A stretch of 64,000 nt of DNA from Candidatus Omnitrophota bacterium. Lineage in GTDB: Bacteria; Hinthialibacterota; Hinthialibacteria; OLB16. Both the position numbers and the translations under genes were made by a program. The stretch is from the NCBI GenBank assembly GCA_020632575.1, contig JACKFH010000004.1, positions 62,001-126,000 of the forward strand, given 5' to 3'. Numbering within the stretch: the first letter of the stretch is position 1; each line of letters opens with the position of its first letter. The notes beneath the pieces were generated by a model. That model did no database searches. It was not told where the DNA came from and worked only from the letters and a program-made list of their open reading frames with translations. Positions 25,268-35,700 of this stretch are shown here, piece by piece.

Positions 25268-26514
25268 TGCATCGGCCACCCTCATCCCGAAAGCAGACAT
25301 TAAGTCTGATCTCCATCACCCTTGGGCTCTGTCTCGTCACTGCCTTTCTCGCCGCGGCCCCCAGCGATGGCGCCCAAAGTCTTTGGAATAGCGCGGTCCA
25401 TACGGTCGGGAATTTTCTTTCGGGTGTCTTTTCAGGTTCAAAGAATCAACCCGTGGTAGTGGGAGGAGAATCCGATCCGACTGGTTCGGACGCCGAAGGT
25501 TCAAAGGGACTCAGAAGCAAAAACCGAAATGAGATTCTCGGTCAAAACGAGGGTAAAGAGACCGTCCTAGAGAAAAGCAAGCAACAAGCACAGTCAGAAG
25601 ATTCCGAGAGTCATGGCACACCGACTCCATCTCCGATCGGATCCGCCACATCAACGGTGGAGGCCGATCTCACACCGACCCAAGCGGGGTCCACCGAAAC
25701 CCCGACTCCCCAACCGACAATCACGCCGAGCCCCTCTCCCACTCCGACTTCCACCATTGTGGGGCGAAGCCTCGCCCTCGGGGCCATCGAGGTTTCTCCG
25801 GGCGAAACCTTCACGGTCGCGCTCACCTGTAGCGACCTGATGGGTGTGGCCGGCGGGGATTTCGAGATCGTCTTCGACTCTGCGTTGATCGACTTGATCG
25901 ACGTGGACAAAACCGAAGCCTCGGACGATTTCCTGATGATCGCGAAGAAATCGGAAACCGGCTATTCGATCTCGATGGCGGCGATGGGAGGAATCAGTTC
26001 CGGAGCGGGAGCCTTGCTGGTTTTCAAGGGAGTCTCTTCGGCGTCTCCGAGCGAAAATGTTTTAGCGCCATTGAGATTCTCAGGGGCGAAACTTTATGAC
26101 GAGGAGAGCCGGGCGATTCCGATCTCCACTCAGGATGGATCGGTGGCCATCAAACTGAAGGAAGAAACGACACCGACCGGATCCACTGGGCAGGGCGAGG
26201 ATGACTCCCCTGACCCAACCCCCATCAGTGAACCCACCTCGGAGGAGAGCGCGGAATCTGATCCGACCCCAGTAGGGGCGGAGTTGGACGACTCGACTGA
26301 ATCTCCTTCGACTGATCCTCTCCTTCCGCCGATTGTCGGATCGACATCCCCCTCGAATACGCCCACTCCGACCCAAACGCTCGCCGAGTTGGAACCCGCC
26401 GAGGAGATTGTGGATGGGACTCTAATCACCGATTTAACAAAGGATGGCGTGGTCGATCACAAGGACCTATTCGAGTTTTTAAAGTACTGGAAGATGCATT
26501 TCCAGAACGAATAG
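25264..26514 (+). CDS. Exported linker-rich protein with one cohesin-like domain and a half-dockerin tail
   Basis: This 416-residue protein has an N-terminal signal/anchor segment (about 12-32) followed by a long charged and Thr/Pro-rich linker. One cohesin-like domain lies at about 168-300 (GVAGGDFEIVFDSALIDLIDVD, then DDFLMIAKK and YSISMAAMGG). A second acidic linker precedes the tail DLTKDGVVDHKDLFEFLKYW with a single calcium loop. The linkers would hold the cohesin well away from the membrane, as expected for a surface-tethered receptor. Translation is coupled to the preceding gene through ATGA. The cohesin core is most similar, by eye, to those of the two neighbouring proteins and the anti-sigma factor. 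Confidence 0.85.
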   Translation: MMHRPPSSRKQTLSLISITLGLCLVTAFLAAAPSDGAQSLWNSAVHTVGNFLSGVFSGSKNQPVVVGGESDPTGSDAEGSKGLRSKNRNEILGQNEGKETVLEKSKQQAQSEDSESHGTPTPSPIGSATSTVEADLTPTQAGSTETPTPQPTITPSPSPTPTSTIVGRSLALGAIEVSPGETFTVALTCSDLMGVAGGDFEIVFDSALIDLIDVDKTEASDDFLMIAKKSETGYSISMAAMGGISSGAGALLVFKGVSSASPSENVLAPLRFSGAKLYDEESRAIPISTQDGSVAIKLKEETTPTGSTGQGEDDSPDPTPISEPTSEESAESDPTPVGAELDDSTESPSTDPLLPPIVGSTSPSNTPTPTQTLAELEPAEEIVDGTLITDLTKDGVVDHKDLFEFLKYWKMHFQNE

Positions 26515-26569
26515 CGAAAGACTTATTTCAGAACTGCGTTGGGTGATGGGCTCCCAAGGAGCGTCCCAT

Positions 26570-27532
26570 ATGATGGTCAACCCAGTTGCTTTCCACTCTC
26601 GTATCAATCCCAGGGCTAAGCTCGCCCTAATAATCCCTGTGTGTCTCTTGGCCGATCCCGTCATCGCTCTCGACCGAATCGTTGAAATAACCAACGGCGC
26701 GGCCATTCCCCTTCAACAGACAGTGATTGAAATCCGTTTGTCGGATATCGAATCCTTCGCGGGAGGCGACTTTCGGCTCGACTACGATCCGACTCTCCTG
26801 TCCATCGATGACATCCAACCGGCTTCATCGACCAGTTCCTTCCTGATGGCCTATGACTTCCCTGAAACCGGGATGTTGGCGGTCTCACTCGCGAGTGTGG
26901 AAGGTCTGGCGACATCCGGAGAGGCGGCCATTCTGCAAATCGCTCTCAGTCCTCTCTCTTCAGCGACAGTCGGAACGGTCACTCCCATCGTCTTCCACTT
27001 GGCGCGTTGGTATGACGAAAACAGCGTGCGATATCGATTGTTGGCGGATAACGCCCTCTTCTCTGTGGGCGATACTCCACCCCACGAAGAACTCTTGGCG
27101 GTGGAGGTCGGTTCCGATTCCGGATTTCCCCGAGGGTTCGTGAGAGTTCCCCTTTCAATCTCGATGGGCGCCGGGATTGGGGAGGTGTCGGGCGAGATCC
27201 ACTTCGATCCGGCCACGCTCAAATCGAGAGGGTTTGTCCCCACTCTAGAGTTGGTCGGATGGTCGACTTCCATTCAACCGAGGGTGGAGTCGCTTGCCTT
27301 TTCCCTTCGTGGCGATCGAGAGTTTCTGGGAATCGATCGGGTTGACCTTGGGTGGTTCGATTTTGAAGTCTCTGCCATCAGTTCGATCGGAACCGCGATT
27401 CCTGTCGACCTTCAGGATACGGAAGCTCGCAGTCTTGAGGGATGCCCGTTCCTTTCGGAATTTGAAAACGGGCAAGTCTTTATTGGCGATCCCCCCTCCG
27501 CGGTTGAATCCTGGTTTCTTTTGGATCCATAA
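26570..27532 (+). CDS. Secreted protein with two cohesin-like domains, no dockerin
   Basis: This 320-residue protein has a signal peptide (KLALIIPVCLLADPVIA) and two cohesin-like domains. The first (ESFAGGDFRLDYDPTLLSIDD to RWYDENSVRYRLLADNALFSVG) is closely like domain 1 of the 24152-25267 product. The second (GIGEVSGEIHFDPATLKS onward) matches that protein's domain 2. It lacks the linker and calcium-loop tail, so it could cap or receive other components. ATG 26570 has AAGGAG at a good distance; the GTG at 26543 would add nine residues. It closes the cluster that begins with the ECF sigma gene at 21023. Confidence 0.82.
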   Translation: MMVNPVAFHSRINPRAKLALIIPVCLLADPVIALDRIVEITNGAAIPLQQTVIEIRLSDIESFAGGDFRLDYDPTLLSIDDIQPASSTSSFLMAYDFPETGMLAVSLASVEGLATSGEAAILQIALSPLSSATVGTVTPIVFHLARWYDENSVRYRLLADNALFSVGDTPPHEELLAVEVGSDSGFPRGFVRVPLSISMGAGIGEVSGEIHFDPATLKSRGFVPTLELVGWSTSIQPRVESLAFSLRGDREFLGIDRVDLGWFDFEVSAISSIGTAIPVDLQDTEARSLEGCPFLSEFENGQVFIGDPPSAVESWFLLDP

Positions 27533-27866
27533 CCCAGCCTACTCCCTATCCGATCCTTTGCCGCTAAGCCGCCGCCATTGGGGAGGTGGGTTTGATCTGA
27601 ATCGATATCTCACAGTGTTGGGAAGGGAAGAATATAGCCGGTTGGATGCAGTGGAACATAGTCAGAGGTCCGCCAAGGCCGGGACCGGCGGGTTTCGCCT
27701 ACCCACCGGTCAGATAATTGTCACGGACACTGGATTTTACGTTAATCCAACCCTTTCAAAATTTTGTCAATTGATTGTTTACTTCATATTTCGATTTGGA
27801 TAACCTTCCACTTGCCGCCGGGGCCAGAATCCAAACACTTTTGAGAACGCTTTCGATTTCGGATCG
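27533..27866. other. Intergenic region with a hairpin and an AT-rich promoter-like stretch
   Basis: This 334-base gap separates the cohesin cluster from the second sigma-factor operon. It holds a hairpin with arms ACCGGCGGG and CCCACCGGT (27684-27710), possibly ending the upstream transcript, and then an AT-rich block from about 27715 to 27800. No gene is supported. Confidence 0.5.
27764..27792 (+). promoter_or_regulatory. Candidate housekeeping promoter of the second sigma-factor operon
   Basis: TTGTCA, 17 bases, then TATTTC lies in the most AT-rich part of the gap, about 75 bases before the sigma-factor start. Two mismatches in the -10 hexamer and one in the -35 leave this tentative. Confidence 0.3.
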
Positions 27867-28505
27867 ATGACATTCGCCCAAGAGACCCGTGACCTCTCCG
27901 AAGAACAACTCCGAGACTCCCTCCTCAAAGAGCCCCAGAGATTCTGGCTCGTTTTCTGGGAGAAATACGGACGGTTGATCTGTTCAAAGGTCAATTCCTT
28001 CCATTTCTCCGCGGATGACGCGCAGGATGTTCTTCAAGAGATTTCTCTCTATCTGTTGAGAGAAGATTTTAAAGTTCTTCGTAATTGGGACCCCAAACGC
28101 AGCCGTTTGTCCACCTTCCTGTGCGTGATTGCCGTCAGTCGCTGTATCGATTTCAAAAAGAAAAGGGACCGAAGTCGAAATCGCGAGGTCACTTCGGCGG
28201 GGAGTGAAAGTGAGGAGACGGAAATTTTGGACCTGATGCAATCGGAGGATCCCTCCCCCGAGGATCGCCTCCAACGAGTCGAGAAGACGGAAATGGTGAT
28301 CAATGCGATCCACGATCTTTGCCAAAACGGAAAGATTAAACCGATCGATCGTCAAATTCTCCAATTGAGATTGCTTGGGAAACCCGCCCAGGAGATTGCC
28401 ACCCTGGTGGATATGAATGAATCGGCGGTGAATAAGCGGTTTTTCCGGGCAAAACAGGTCTTGGTGGCCCGATTGGAAAATTTAGGACTGGATGAATCGG
28501 ATTAG
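27867..28505 (+). CDS. ECF-type RNA polymerase sigma factor (second)
   Basis: This 212-residue protein has a region 2 with LVFWEKYGRLICSKVNSFHF and ADDAQDVLQEISLYLLRE, an RLSTFLCVIAVSRCIDFKKKRD segment, and a region 4 (IDRQILQLRLLGKPAQEIATLVDMNESAVNKRFFRAKQVL). It is diverged from the first sigma factor at 21023. No Shine-Dalgarno sequence is clear before ATG 27867. The genes after it run in the same direction, and this factor probably controls them. No classical zinc-finger anti-sigma factor follows; the next gene may take that role. Confidence 0.88.
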   Translation: MTFAQETRDLSEEQLRDSLLKEPQRFWLVFWEKYGRLICSKVNSFHFSADDAQDVLQEISLYLLREDFKVLRNWDPKRSRLSTFLCVIAVSRCIDFKKKRDRSRNREVTSAGSESEETEILDLMQSEDPSPEDRLQRVEKTEMVINAIHDLCQNGKIKPIDRQILQLRLLGKPAQEIATLVDMNESAVNKRFFRAKQVLVARLENLGLDESD

Positions 28506-28594
28506 ATGGAAAAGAAGTGTCCGGAACTGAGTCGAGGGATCGTAGAATAGTCTGAGGGAACCGCACCTCTCATCCAGATAGCGAGCGACAAGCA

Positions 28595-29854
28595 ATGAAT
28601 GATGACCTAATCCACCGTGTGTCCGCCCTTCTCGGGGACAGCATCTCCAGCGAGGAGAGGGAATCCCTCCTCGCCGAGTTGTCCCATGACCCCGAGGCCA
28701 TGCGGCTTCTGGCGAGCATGGAACTCCCTCCCGCCGCGGAATATTCGAGTCTGGATCTCCCCTTTCCAATTCTTGCCCAACTCCGCGCGAGCGCCCACGG
28801 CACTCATTTCCGATTGGACGACAGCGAGGGGTTGATCCCGGATGAGAGCGATAGGAAGAAGTGGGAAATCGCTTCGCGAATTTCGAAGGGACGCCTTCGG
28901 CGGTGTTGTTCCAATTGGCTCAACCTGACGTTTAGACTCCCTTCTCTAGGAGGATGTCTCAAGGTGACGCTCCATGACGGGGGAACTCGAGCCGACCTTC
29001 AAGTGTTCCCCAACCATGAACCATCATCCATCCCGATTTATCTCGAAACGTGGTCGGGTGACACGTTGATCCATGCCCATCCAATCACAAGCGAACTGCC
29101 TCCTCCCTCGGTGGAGGTCGATCTTTCACGGGTGATTTCCATCAAAGCGGAATCCGATTTCGCCGGTCTCGGAATTAGACTGACCCCGACCGAATTCGAC
29201 CTGACCGATTGGATCAGTTTGAGTCTCCATCAGGCTCAAAGCGGAAATTTCTCTGAGGCGGCTGCCATCGCTTCACAAAGAATCGCCGCCTTCCCCGATT
29301 TCGCCGGGCCTCTCGGCAAACTGAGGAATTCGCTCGAAGGACTCAAAGGCCTTGTCCGGGTGCAGGACGCGATTCTGATGCCTGTGCCAGCTTTTCGGTC
29401 GGGGGTGAGAGTCCCGAGTTGGAGCGAATCGGCGTACCGTCCATTTTGGAATGGGCTTCAAGCTTGCTTCCCGGAACTTCGCAATGTGAACGATCCGGTC
29501 GAACAACGGAATGAATTGGAACAGATCGTTCAAGAATCGAATACTGAGTTGAATTCGCTTCTTTCCAGTTTCCAAGACGCACTTCAGGGAAAACCGGCTC
29601 CTGTGAACGAAGTTCAAAGATCCGCCGACCCTCGAATCGAAGCGGGATGGGCGGCTTTCTTGGGTTACCATCATTATCACCAAGGCGACTATCAAGGAGC
29701 TATTAAGTTCTTTGAACAAGCCCCACCCATCGCTGAGGATCCCTTCGAGATTTCGGCCGGGTCCTTTCTAGCGGCCTATCTTCTCACGAGGGATAAAGAC
29801 GAATCTCAACAGGAAAGAATCTGGAAAGATCTTTACTCCGAGTTTTTCGATTGA
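28595..29854 (+). CDS. Unrecognised soluble protein with TPR-like C-terminus, possible sigma regulator
   Basis: This 419-residue protein has no signal peptide or membrane segment. The first 45 residues (DLIHRVSALLGDSISSEERESLLAELSHDPEAMRLLASM) resemble the helical start of anti-sigma factors, and the position directly after an ECF sigma gene supports a regulatory role. The middle (about 100-200) is beta-rich. The last 100 residues hold helical repeat-like units (AGWAAFLGYHHYHQGDYQGAIKFFEQAPPI) of TPR type. I cannot name a family. The next gene starts 36 bases later, so it is probably in the same operon. Confidence 0.7.
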   Translation: MNDDLIHRVSALLGDSISSEERESLLAELSHDPEAMRLLASMELPPAAEYSSLDLPFPILAQLRASAHGTHFRLDDSEGLIPDESDRKKWEIASRISKGRLRRCCSNWLNLTFRLPSLGGCLKVTLHDGGTRADLQVFPNHEPSSIPIYLETWSGDTLIHAHPITSELPPPSVEVDLSRVISIKAESDFAGLGIRLTPTEFDLTDWISLSLHQAQSGNFSEAAAIASQRIAAFPDFAGPLGKLRNSLEGLKGLVRVQDAILMPVPAFRSGVRVPSWSESAYRPFWNGLQACFPELRNVNDPVEQRNELEQIVQESNTELNSLLSSFQDALQGKPAPVNEVQRSADPRIEAGWAAFLGYHHYHQGDYQGAIKFFEQAPPIAEDPFEISAGSFLAAYLLTRDKDESQQERIWKDLYSEFFD

Positions 29855-29890
29855 TCTGGAAATTTCGCGGTTCACCGAAGTCGAGAATGG

Positions 29891-32794
29891 ATGGAGGTCA
29901 CCGAAAGAATGAACGTATCTGAATCCAATTCGGAATCCCTAGACGACCTACTCAACAATCTGCGCGATATCGAACAGCGCATCGAGGAGAGTCGAATCCG
30001 GGGCTGCGTCATGTTCACCGACCTCTCCGGGTACACCGCCTACGTGGACCGGTACGGGGATGTGGCGGGACGGAGACGGGTGCAGTCGGCCCGGGAATGC
30101 GTCTCCGCCGCCGCGGACCGACACAATGGGAGAATCATCAAGGGACTCGGCGATGGTTGGATGCTGCTTTTCGAGTCCGCGCAAGAGGCGGTTCTGGCGT
30201 CGGTCGAGATGCAACGATGCGTTCAGTTCTCCCAACGCGAGGAAATCAATCCCATCAAACTGAAAATCGGACTCGACTATGGAGGGATCCTCGAGGATGA
30301 GGACGACATTTATGGCGATGTGGTGAATGTGAGCAGCCGTCTGACCGACCTCTGCAAGGGGGACGATATTGTCATTAGCCGATCGGTTTTCGATCACATC
30401 GACCCCTATTATCAGCAGCGATGCTCACCCAAATCGGAGTTCGCTATCCGTGGAAAATCGAACAAAGCCTCGATCTACGAGCTCGATTGGAGGGCGAACG
30501 CCATTCCACGGTCACGCGGACAAAGAACCGAAAAACTCGAAATCGAAATTCTCTGGAACGGCAACGAGAGCCGGGTGTCCCTTCGGACGAAGGAGGATGG
30601 CTCGGAAACGTTGATGTCCTATGAAACTCACGAACTCGAGTTGGAAACGATCGAGTCTCATTCGGAGGAGATCCAAAAACTCATTCGAAAAGCCAATTTG
30701 CAGGGATCGATCGGCGAGTCTTTGGCCAACTTGGAGCGCCGAGGAAAGGCTCTATTCGATCTCCTGTTCACCGCCAAGGTTCGTCAGGACATCCAGAAAT
30801 CGGCGTCGAGTTATATCCTTTTGAAACTTGACGACTCCTGCGTCCACCTTCCCTGGGAACTGCTCCATGACGGAGTCGATTTCCTTTGTTGCCGTTTCGC
30901 GGTGGGACGAACGGTGCGCACGAGCCAACCCATCCATGAACTGAAGCGGGTTCCACCAACCGAGAAGATCCACCTGCTTCTGATCTCCGACCCCTCCGGC
31001 AATCTTCCCGCAGCCGCCAAGGAGGGGGAGGGGCTTTACGATCTCTGTCGCCATGACACGCGAGTCGAATTGGAACTCCTGAGGAGCCGTGTCACCCCCG
31101 AGGCGGTCAAAGGGAGGCTGGGAGAATTCGATGTCGTCCACTATTGCGGTCACGCCGATCATTTCGGGGATCGACCCGATGAGAGCGGATGGTTAATGTC
31201 CGGAGGGAATTTGACGGCGAAGAATGTGATGGAACTCTTTAAGGGAGCCACAGCGGCTCCGTTGATGGTTTTCAATAACGCTTGTTATGGGGGATCGACC
31301 GAGGCATGGAATAAAGTGACCGAACATGAAAGTTTCGGTTTCGCAAACGCTTTCCTCCGAGCCGGTTGCACGCATTACATCGGCGCCGTATCGGAAATCC
31401 TGGACCCAACCGGGGAAGATTTTTCAAAGTATTTTTACCGACACGTGGTCGCCGGAATCTCGGTCGGGGATTCCTTACGTCGAGCGAGGATCGAAACCCG
31501 GTCCAAGAAGAATTGTCACAGCCTGACCTGGGCTCAATATGTTCTCTATGGCGACCCCGAACTGAGCGTCTTCTCCCAACCCCAGTTGATGGAGACGGAA
31601 GAGTGGCCTACGACTTCGCCCGATGAAGGTTCTGAAGGAAACGTGGAGACTCCCGACCAAGAACTCTTAGTCGGAACCAGGGCTTCGGGGGCATCGACAG
31701 GGGCGCCTCAATCCTATGCATCCGCAGACTCTTCAAATTCGATACCGGGCCACGGGCAAAATTCGCAATGGCTGATGGCCGCCGCGATGGTCGCCTTCCT
31801 GCTCCTGGGAGGCTGGTTGATCTGGAACGGTTCGGCGGAGTCTTCACGGGAGAGAGCCGACCGCTATTTTTCGGAAGGGCAGTTCGAATTGGCCGACGCG
31901 GCCTATTCGGAAGCCTCAGAGAATGATCCCGAAGATGTTTATCTGCGTAACCAACTGGCTTTGACCCGTCAAAAGATTCGAGAGGCCAAGGCCTTGGAAC
32001 GGGAACAGAGGGAACAACAGGAGCGGGAAAACGTCATTGCCGGACTCGAGAATCTTGAGGATAAGATTCGGACGACGCCCGAAGATCGTTTCGAGGGGGA
32101 TCGGTGGTCCTCAACACCGATGACCGTGGCAATGATCGGCTTCGATCTGAAGGGGGACCCACTGCCGGAGGAGGGCGAAATATCCGAAGCGTTGCTCCAA
32201 GGTCTTCAAAGCCGCTTCGCTCAAACAGTCAGATGGACCGTCTTGGATCGGAAGAATCTCCTGAGCGTTCTCCAGGAGCAGCGTATCAGTGTCTCCGAAG
32301 CGGCCGATCCATCGCAGTCGACGCGAATTGGAAATCTTCTTTCCGCTCGATTTCTGGTGACGGGAACGCTCGTCCATGGCGAGGGCGCGACCACCGCCAC
32401 GATACGCGCGATCGATGTCGGCACCCGAGAAATGGTTGGAACCGATAACGTGAACCTTGACGACTCCATGGACTCGGCGGTCGATCGATTGTTCGAGGTT
32501 CTGATCGATCGATTGAGTAAGAAGCACCCCCTGAAGGGTTTGATCGTGGATTGGGCGGATCGGGAGAAGCGACTCAACATCGGTTCGGCCGAGGGCGTCG
32601 AACCCGGGCAGGTTTTCAACTTCTATTTCATTCCGGACAACGATCCCGATCCTTGGGGGGAGCCTCGTTTTCGGCCGATTGGGGAGATTCGAGTCAAGCG
32701 AGTCGAGGATCACACCGCCTCGTTTGAAGTGCTTCAAAGCGAGTCCGATCCGAAGCCGGGGATGAAAGTCAAACAGAAACTCGAGGAGAATTAA
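29891..32794 (+). CDS. Adenylate cyclase-CHAT protease-CsgG-like fusion protein
   Basis: The 967-residue protein has a class III cyclase domain (about 36-200) with both metal aspartates (D44 in FTDLSGYT, D88 in GLGDGW), the ATP-type pair K84/D143 and N146/R150 in VNVSSRL, so it should make cAMP. A CHAT caspase-like protease follows at about 300-562, with catalytic H421 (YCGHAD) and C465 (NNACYGG). A membrane helix lies at about 627-646, then TPR-like helices, then a CsgG/FlgT-like domain (about 742-885) and a C-terminal beta domain. The cyclase and protease are thus cytoplasmic and the rest periplasmic. An alternative start at ATG 29909 has GGAGGT ten bases upstream. The caspase-like protein gene starts four bases after its stop. 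The combination suggests a membrane-spanning signalling protease; no substrate is known. Confidence 0.9.
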   Translation: MEVTERMNVSESNSESLDDLLNNLRDIEQRIEESRIRGCVMFTDLSGYTAYVDRYGDVAGRRRVQSARECVSAAADRHNGRIIKGLGDGWMLLFESAQEAVLASVEMQRCVQFSQREEINPIKLKIGLDYGGILEDEDDIYGDVVNVSSRLTDLCKGDDIVISRSVFDHIDPYYQQRCSPKSEFAIRGKSNKASIYELDWRANAIPRSRGQRTEKLEIEILWNGNESRVSLRTKEDGSETLMSYETHELELETIESHSEEIQKLIRKANLQGSIGESLANLERRGKALFDLLFTAKVRQDIQKSASSYILLKLDDSCVHLPWELLHDGVDFLCCRFAVGRTVRTSQPIHELKRVPPTEKIHLLLISDPSGNLPAAAKEGEGLYDLCRHDTRVELELLRSRVTPEAVKGRLGEFDVVHYCGHADHFGDRPDESGWLMSGGNLTAKNVMELFKGATAAPLMVFNNACYGGSTEAWNKVTEHESFGFANAFLRAGCTHYIGAVSEILDPTGEDFSKYFYRHVVAGISVGDSLRRARIETRSKKNCHSLTWAQYVLYGDPELSVFSQPQLMETEEWPTTSPDEGSEGNVETPDQELLVGTRASGASTGAPQSYASADSSNSIPGHGQNSQWLMAAAMVAFLLLGGWLIWNGSAESSRERADRYFSEGQFELADAAYSEASENDPEDVYLRNQLALTRQKIREAKALEREQREQQERENVIAGLENLEDKIRTTPEDRFEGDRWSSTPMTVAMIGFDLKGDPLPEEGEISEALLQGLQSRFAQTVRWTVLDRKNLLSVLQEQRISVSEAADPSQSTRIGNLLSARFLVTGTLVHGEGATTATIRAIDVGTREMVGTDNVNLDDSMDSAVDRLFEVLIDRLSKKHPLKGLIVDWADREKRLNIGSAEGVEPGQVFNFYFIPDNDPDPWGEPRFRPIGEIRVKRVEDHTASFEVLQSESDPKPGMKVKQKLEEN

Positions 32795-32798
32795 GTCG

Positions 32799-35700
32799 AT
32801 GAAGAGACCGCTCCTCCTGTTCCTGATCCTTGAATTGACGGTTGGTATGAGCGGAGTCCATGGGGCCGCCTTGGAGGGGAAGGTCGACTCAACGCCTTTG
32901 GCCCCTGGAGGTTTTTGGCCTGACTTGTTGACCACTCATTTGACCTTAAATTCGACTACAAACCGTCTGCTCACGGTGGTAAAGAACAATAGCGGTGGAC
33001 CGGGAAGCCCGCATAAGATTCTGAGCTTCGACGCCAGCACCTATGGCCTGGCGTCTCAATACGCACTGGATATACCCGAGGCCAGCCGGGTGTACTCTCT
33101 CGCGGTTTCCTCCACGCGGAATGAACTTTACATCGCTTGGGGCGCCCCCAGAGATGGGGAAAAATTATTCCCTCAACACTTGAGCGTCTTCGATCTGGAA
33201 TCTTTCGCTCTGATTGGACCCGCCACATTGGAAGCGCGCTTCTATGATTTTTCGTTGGATGCTTCCGGTGAGTCGGCGGTTGGAATCAGCCCTCCGTCGG
33301 CAACCGGACAAGCCTATCGAATTCAGAGGCTGGATCTCCAGTCCCTCGAAATCGAAGAAGCCGAGATCGGAATTTCCGAGTTCGAGGCGCTGCCCTTCGA
33401 CACCGCCTTCGATTCGAAGAACGGCATCCTCTTCGTTTTGTTTCAACCAACGGAACTCGGCTCCTCAACGACCGTTCGGGCCGAAGGATTCGTTGCGGCT
33501 TACGACATCGTCACGGGCGCCACGACCGCCAAGTCTTCGCCTTTTCCGGGGAATTTTCGGAATGGCGCCCTCGCACTCTCCCCCGATGGATCGCGCCTCG
33601 CGGTCGCCCCCCGTGACAGCAACCAGGGTGAAATACCTCTGCTCGACGCGATGACGCTTACCGAGGTCGGGCTGATCTCGGAACCGGATGGTTTTGAATC
33701 GGGTGGAGCGGCTGTTTTCGCAACCACCGAGGAGGTCTGGATTCCCAACCAACGAGAGGGGGACGCGGACAAGAGCTTGGGTGTTTTCAACACGAACTCC
33801 CAATCCCTCTCCTTCTTTGTCGCTGACGCCACCGACAGCGCCTTTCTCGAATCGGACAGGGGTTTGGGAAAAGTTTTCGTCGCGAGCCAAAACCTTCAAT
33901 CGATCTATATCCTTTCGGCGACCTCGGCGAAGACCACCACGCAACTCGACCTGTCGGTCATTCCCCAGGATATCGAAGTCGATATTCCGGGGAACACCTT
34001 CTCAGTCCTGTCTCAACAGGGGAGGCTTTATCTGGTCTCAGACCGCCCGGTTGGAACGACGGACACTCCACCGCGGCTCACCGCACGGAGACTTGGCTAT
34101 GGCGCGAATCCGCGGGCCGGGCTGCTCTTCGATTCCGATCGAGACCGACTCTACGTGGGCCGTCAACCCAAAGGCCAACCAGTCGTTCTCGACACAAACA
34201 GCTACCAACCGATCGGCGATCTTCCAAAACCGGCGGAGGCGTTTGCTTTGGATGGTTTTCGAAATGAAATCTATCTCACCTCCCCGCATCCCTCCGCTCT
34301 GTCCAAAAAGGAAATCTGGAAAGTCGATGGTGACACGTTGGCGAATCCAACCGAGGAATTGTCAACCCTCGACAACGTTCCTTTACCAGCCGGTCGATCG
34401 GAAGACGGCGAGATCGAGATGACGGTTACCGGAAATGGCCAGACCCTATGGGTTTCTTTTCCCGGTTACTTTTTTCCCCCACGGTTAATCGCTATCGACA
34501 CGATCGACGGGACATCGGATGAATATTCAGATTTCCCAATGGGTTTCATCGGAAACCTCCGCGGAATTGGGCATCGCATACTTGTTACCGTTCGGGATAT
34601 CGAAAGCGATAAGACTTTCATCTATTCCTTTTCCAGTGTGGCAGGGCTTGGATCCCCTGACATCTACGACTTCAATGACGACTTCATTGATGACGCGGTT
34701 CTCGATGAGAACGCGAAACGTATTTATTACTTGGCCTACTCCGACACGGAGAATGATTATCATCTGATCGCTTTCGATCTCGATTCCAATACTTTCCTCG
34801 AACAAGAGTTCACCCTCGAATTTCTGGATGAAAGCACGGAGGCGCGGCTCACCTTGAATCCTCAGACCGAGCGATTCGCGATCGCCTCCTTTCCAGATAG
34901 TCAGGTTCATTTCTTCGACAATCCATTTCCGAATGCTGCCAAGGACGCCAAGGGCGTGGTCCCGGCGTTCGAGGCCTTCCAGTCGCCTTCATCCTGGGGA
35001 ATCGACCTTCACTGGCTCCCGAATGGAGCGGTGGAAGATCATATAAAGGGTTGGATCGTGGAGCGTCGTCGCGATCCCGGGTCGGACCGACCGCCTTATG
35101 AGAGTTGGATTCGCCTGACACCTAGACCCCTGCCACCGGATTTGGATTATTGGACGGATACGACAGCCTCACCTGGAGTGGATTATCGTTATCGGGTTAT
35201 TGCTCAATCGAAAACGGATACCCCCATCCAACCGGTTACGCTTGGTCCGATTCAAGCGGACCCCGGGGAGATGGCTTGGAGGGCAACTTTCCCCGAGGTC
35301 TCCATTGCCTTGCATCCGGGTGAGACTCGAGAACTCACGTTTCTTGCCGAACCGATCCAACAGAATCCTTACTTGACAGGCCTTCAGGCCAGAGCGGAGG
35401 GACCGATCTCGTTCGAGACCACCGAAACTTTTGTCTCGCTTCCCGTCGCGGAGAGATTCATTCTTTCGTCGAGTCCCGAAGCGTCGCCAGGGCTGTACTT
35501 CGCTGAAGCCGTGATCGAATCCGGGAGTCTTTATCGGTCCTACATCCCAATCATCGTGGAGGTGGCGCCCGACTTTCAGACGGCTCCTGTCAACGACACC
35601 ATTCTTCGAGAGCCCACCCGGATTTCGCTTTCCAGCGACTCGGAGTTGGACGATTCCCGGATGAGTGTCCGTGGGCAGCTGGGGGTTCTCCGAGATTTGG

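Noticed and set aside
27684..27710. Hairpin before the second sigma operon considered as a riboswitch
   Set aside because: A single simple stem with no conserved aptamer words of any riboswitch class I know.
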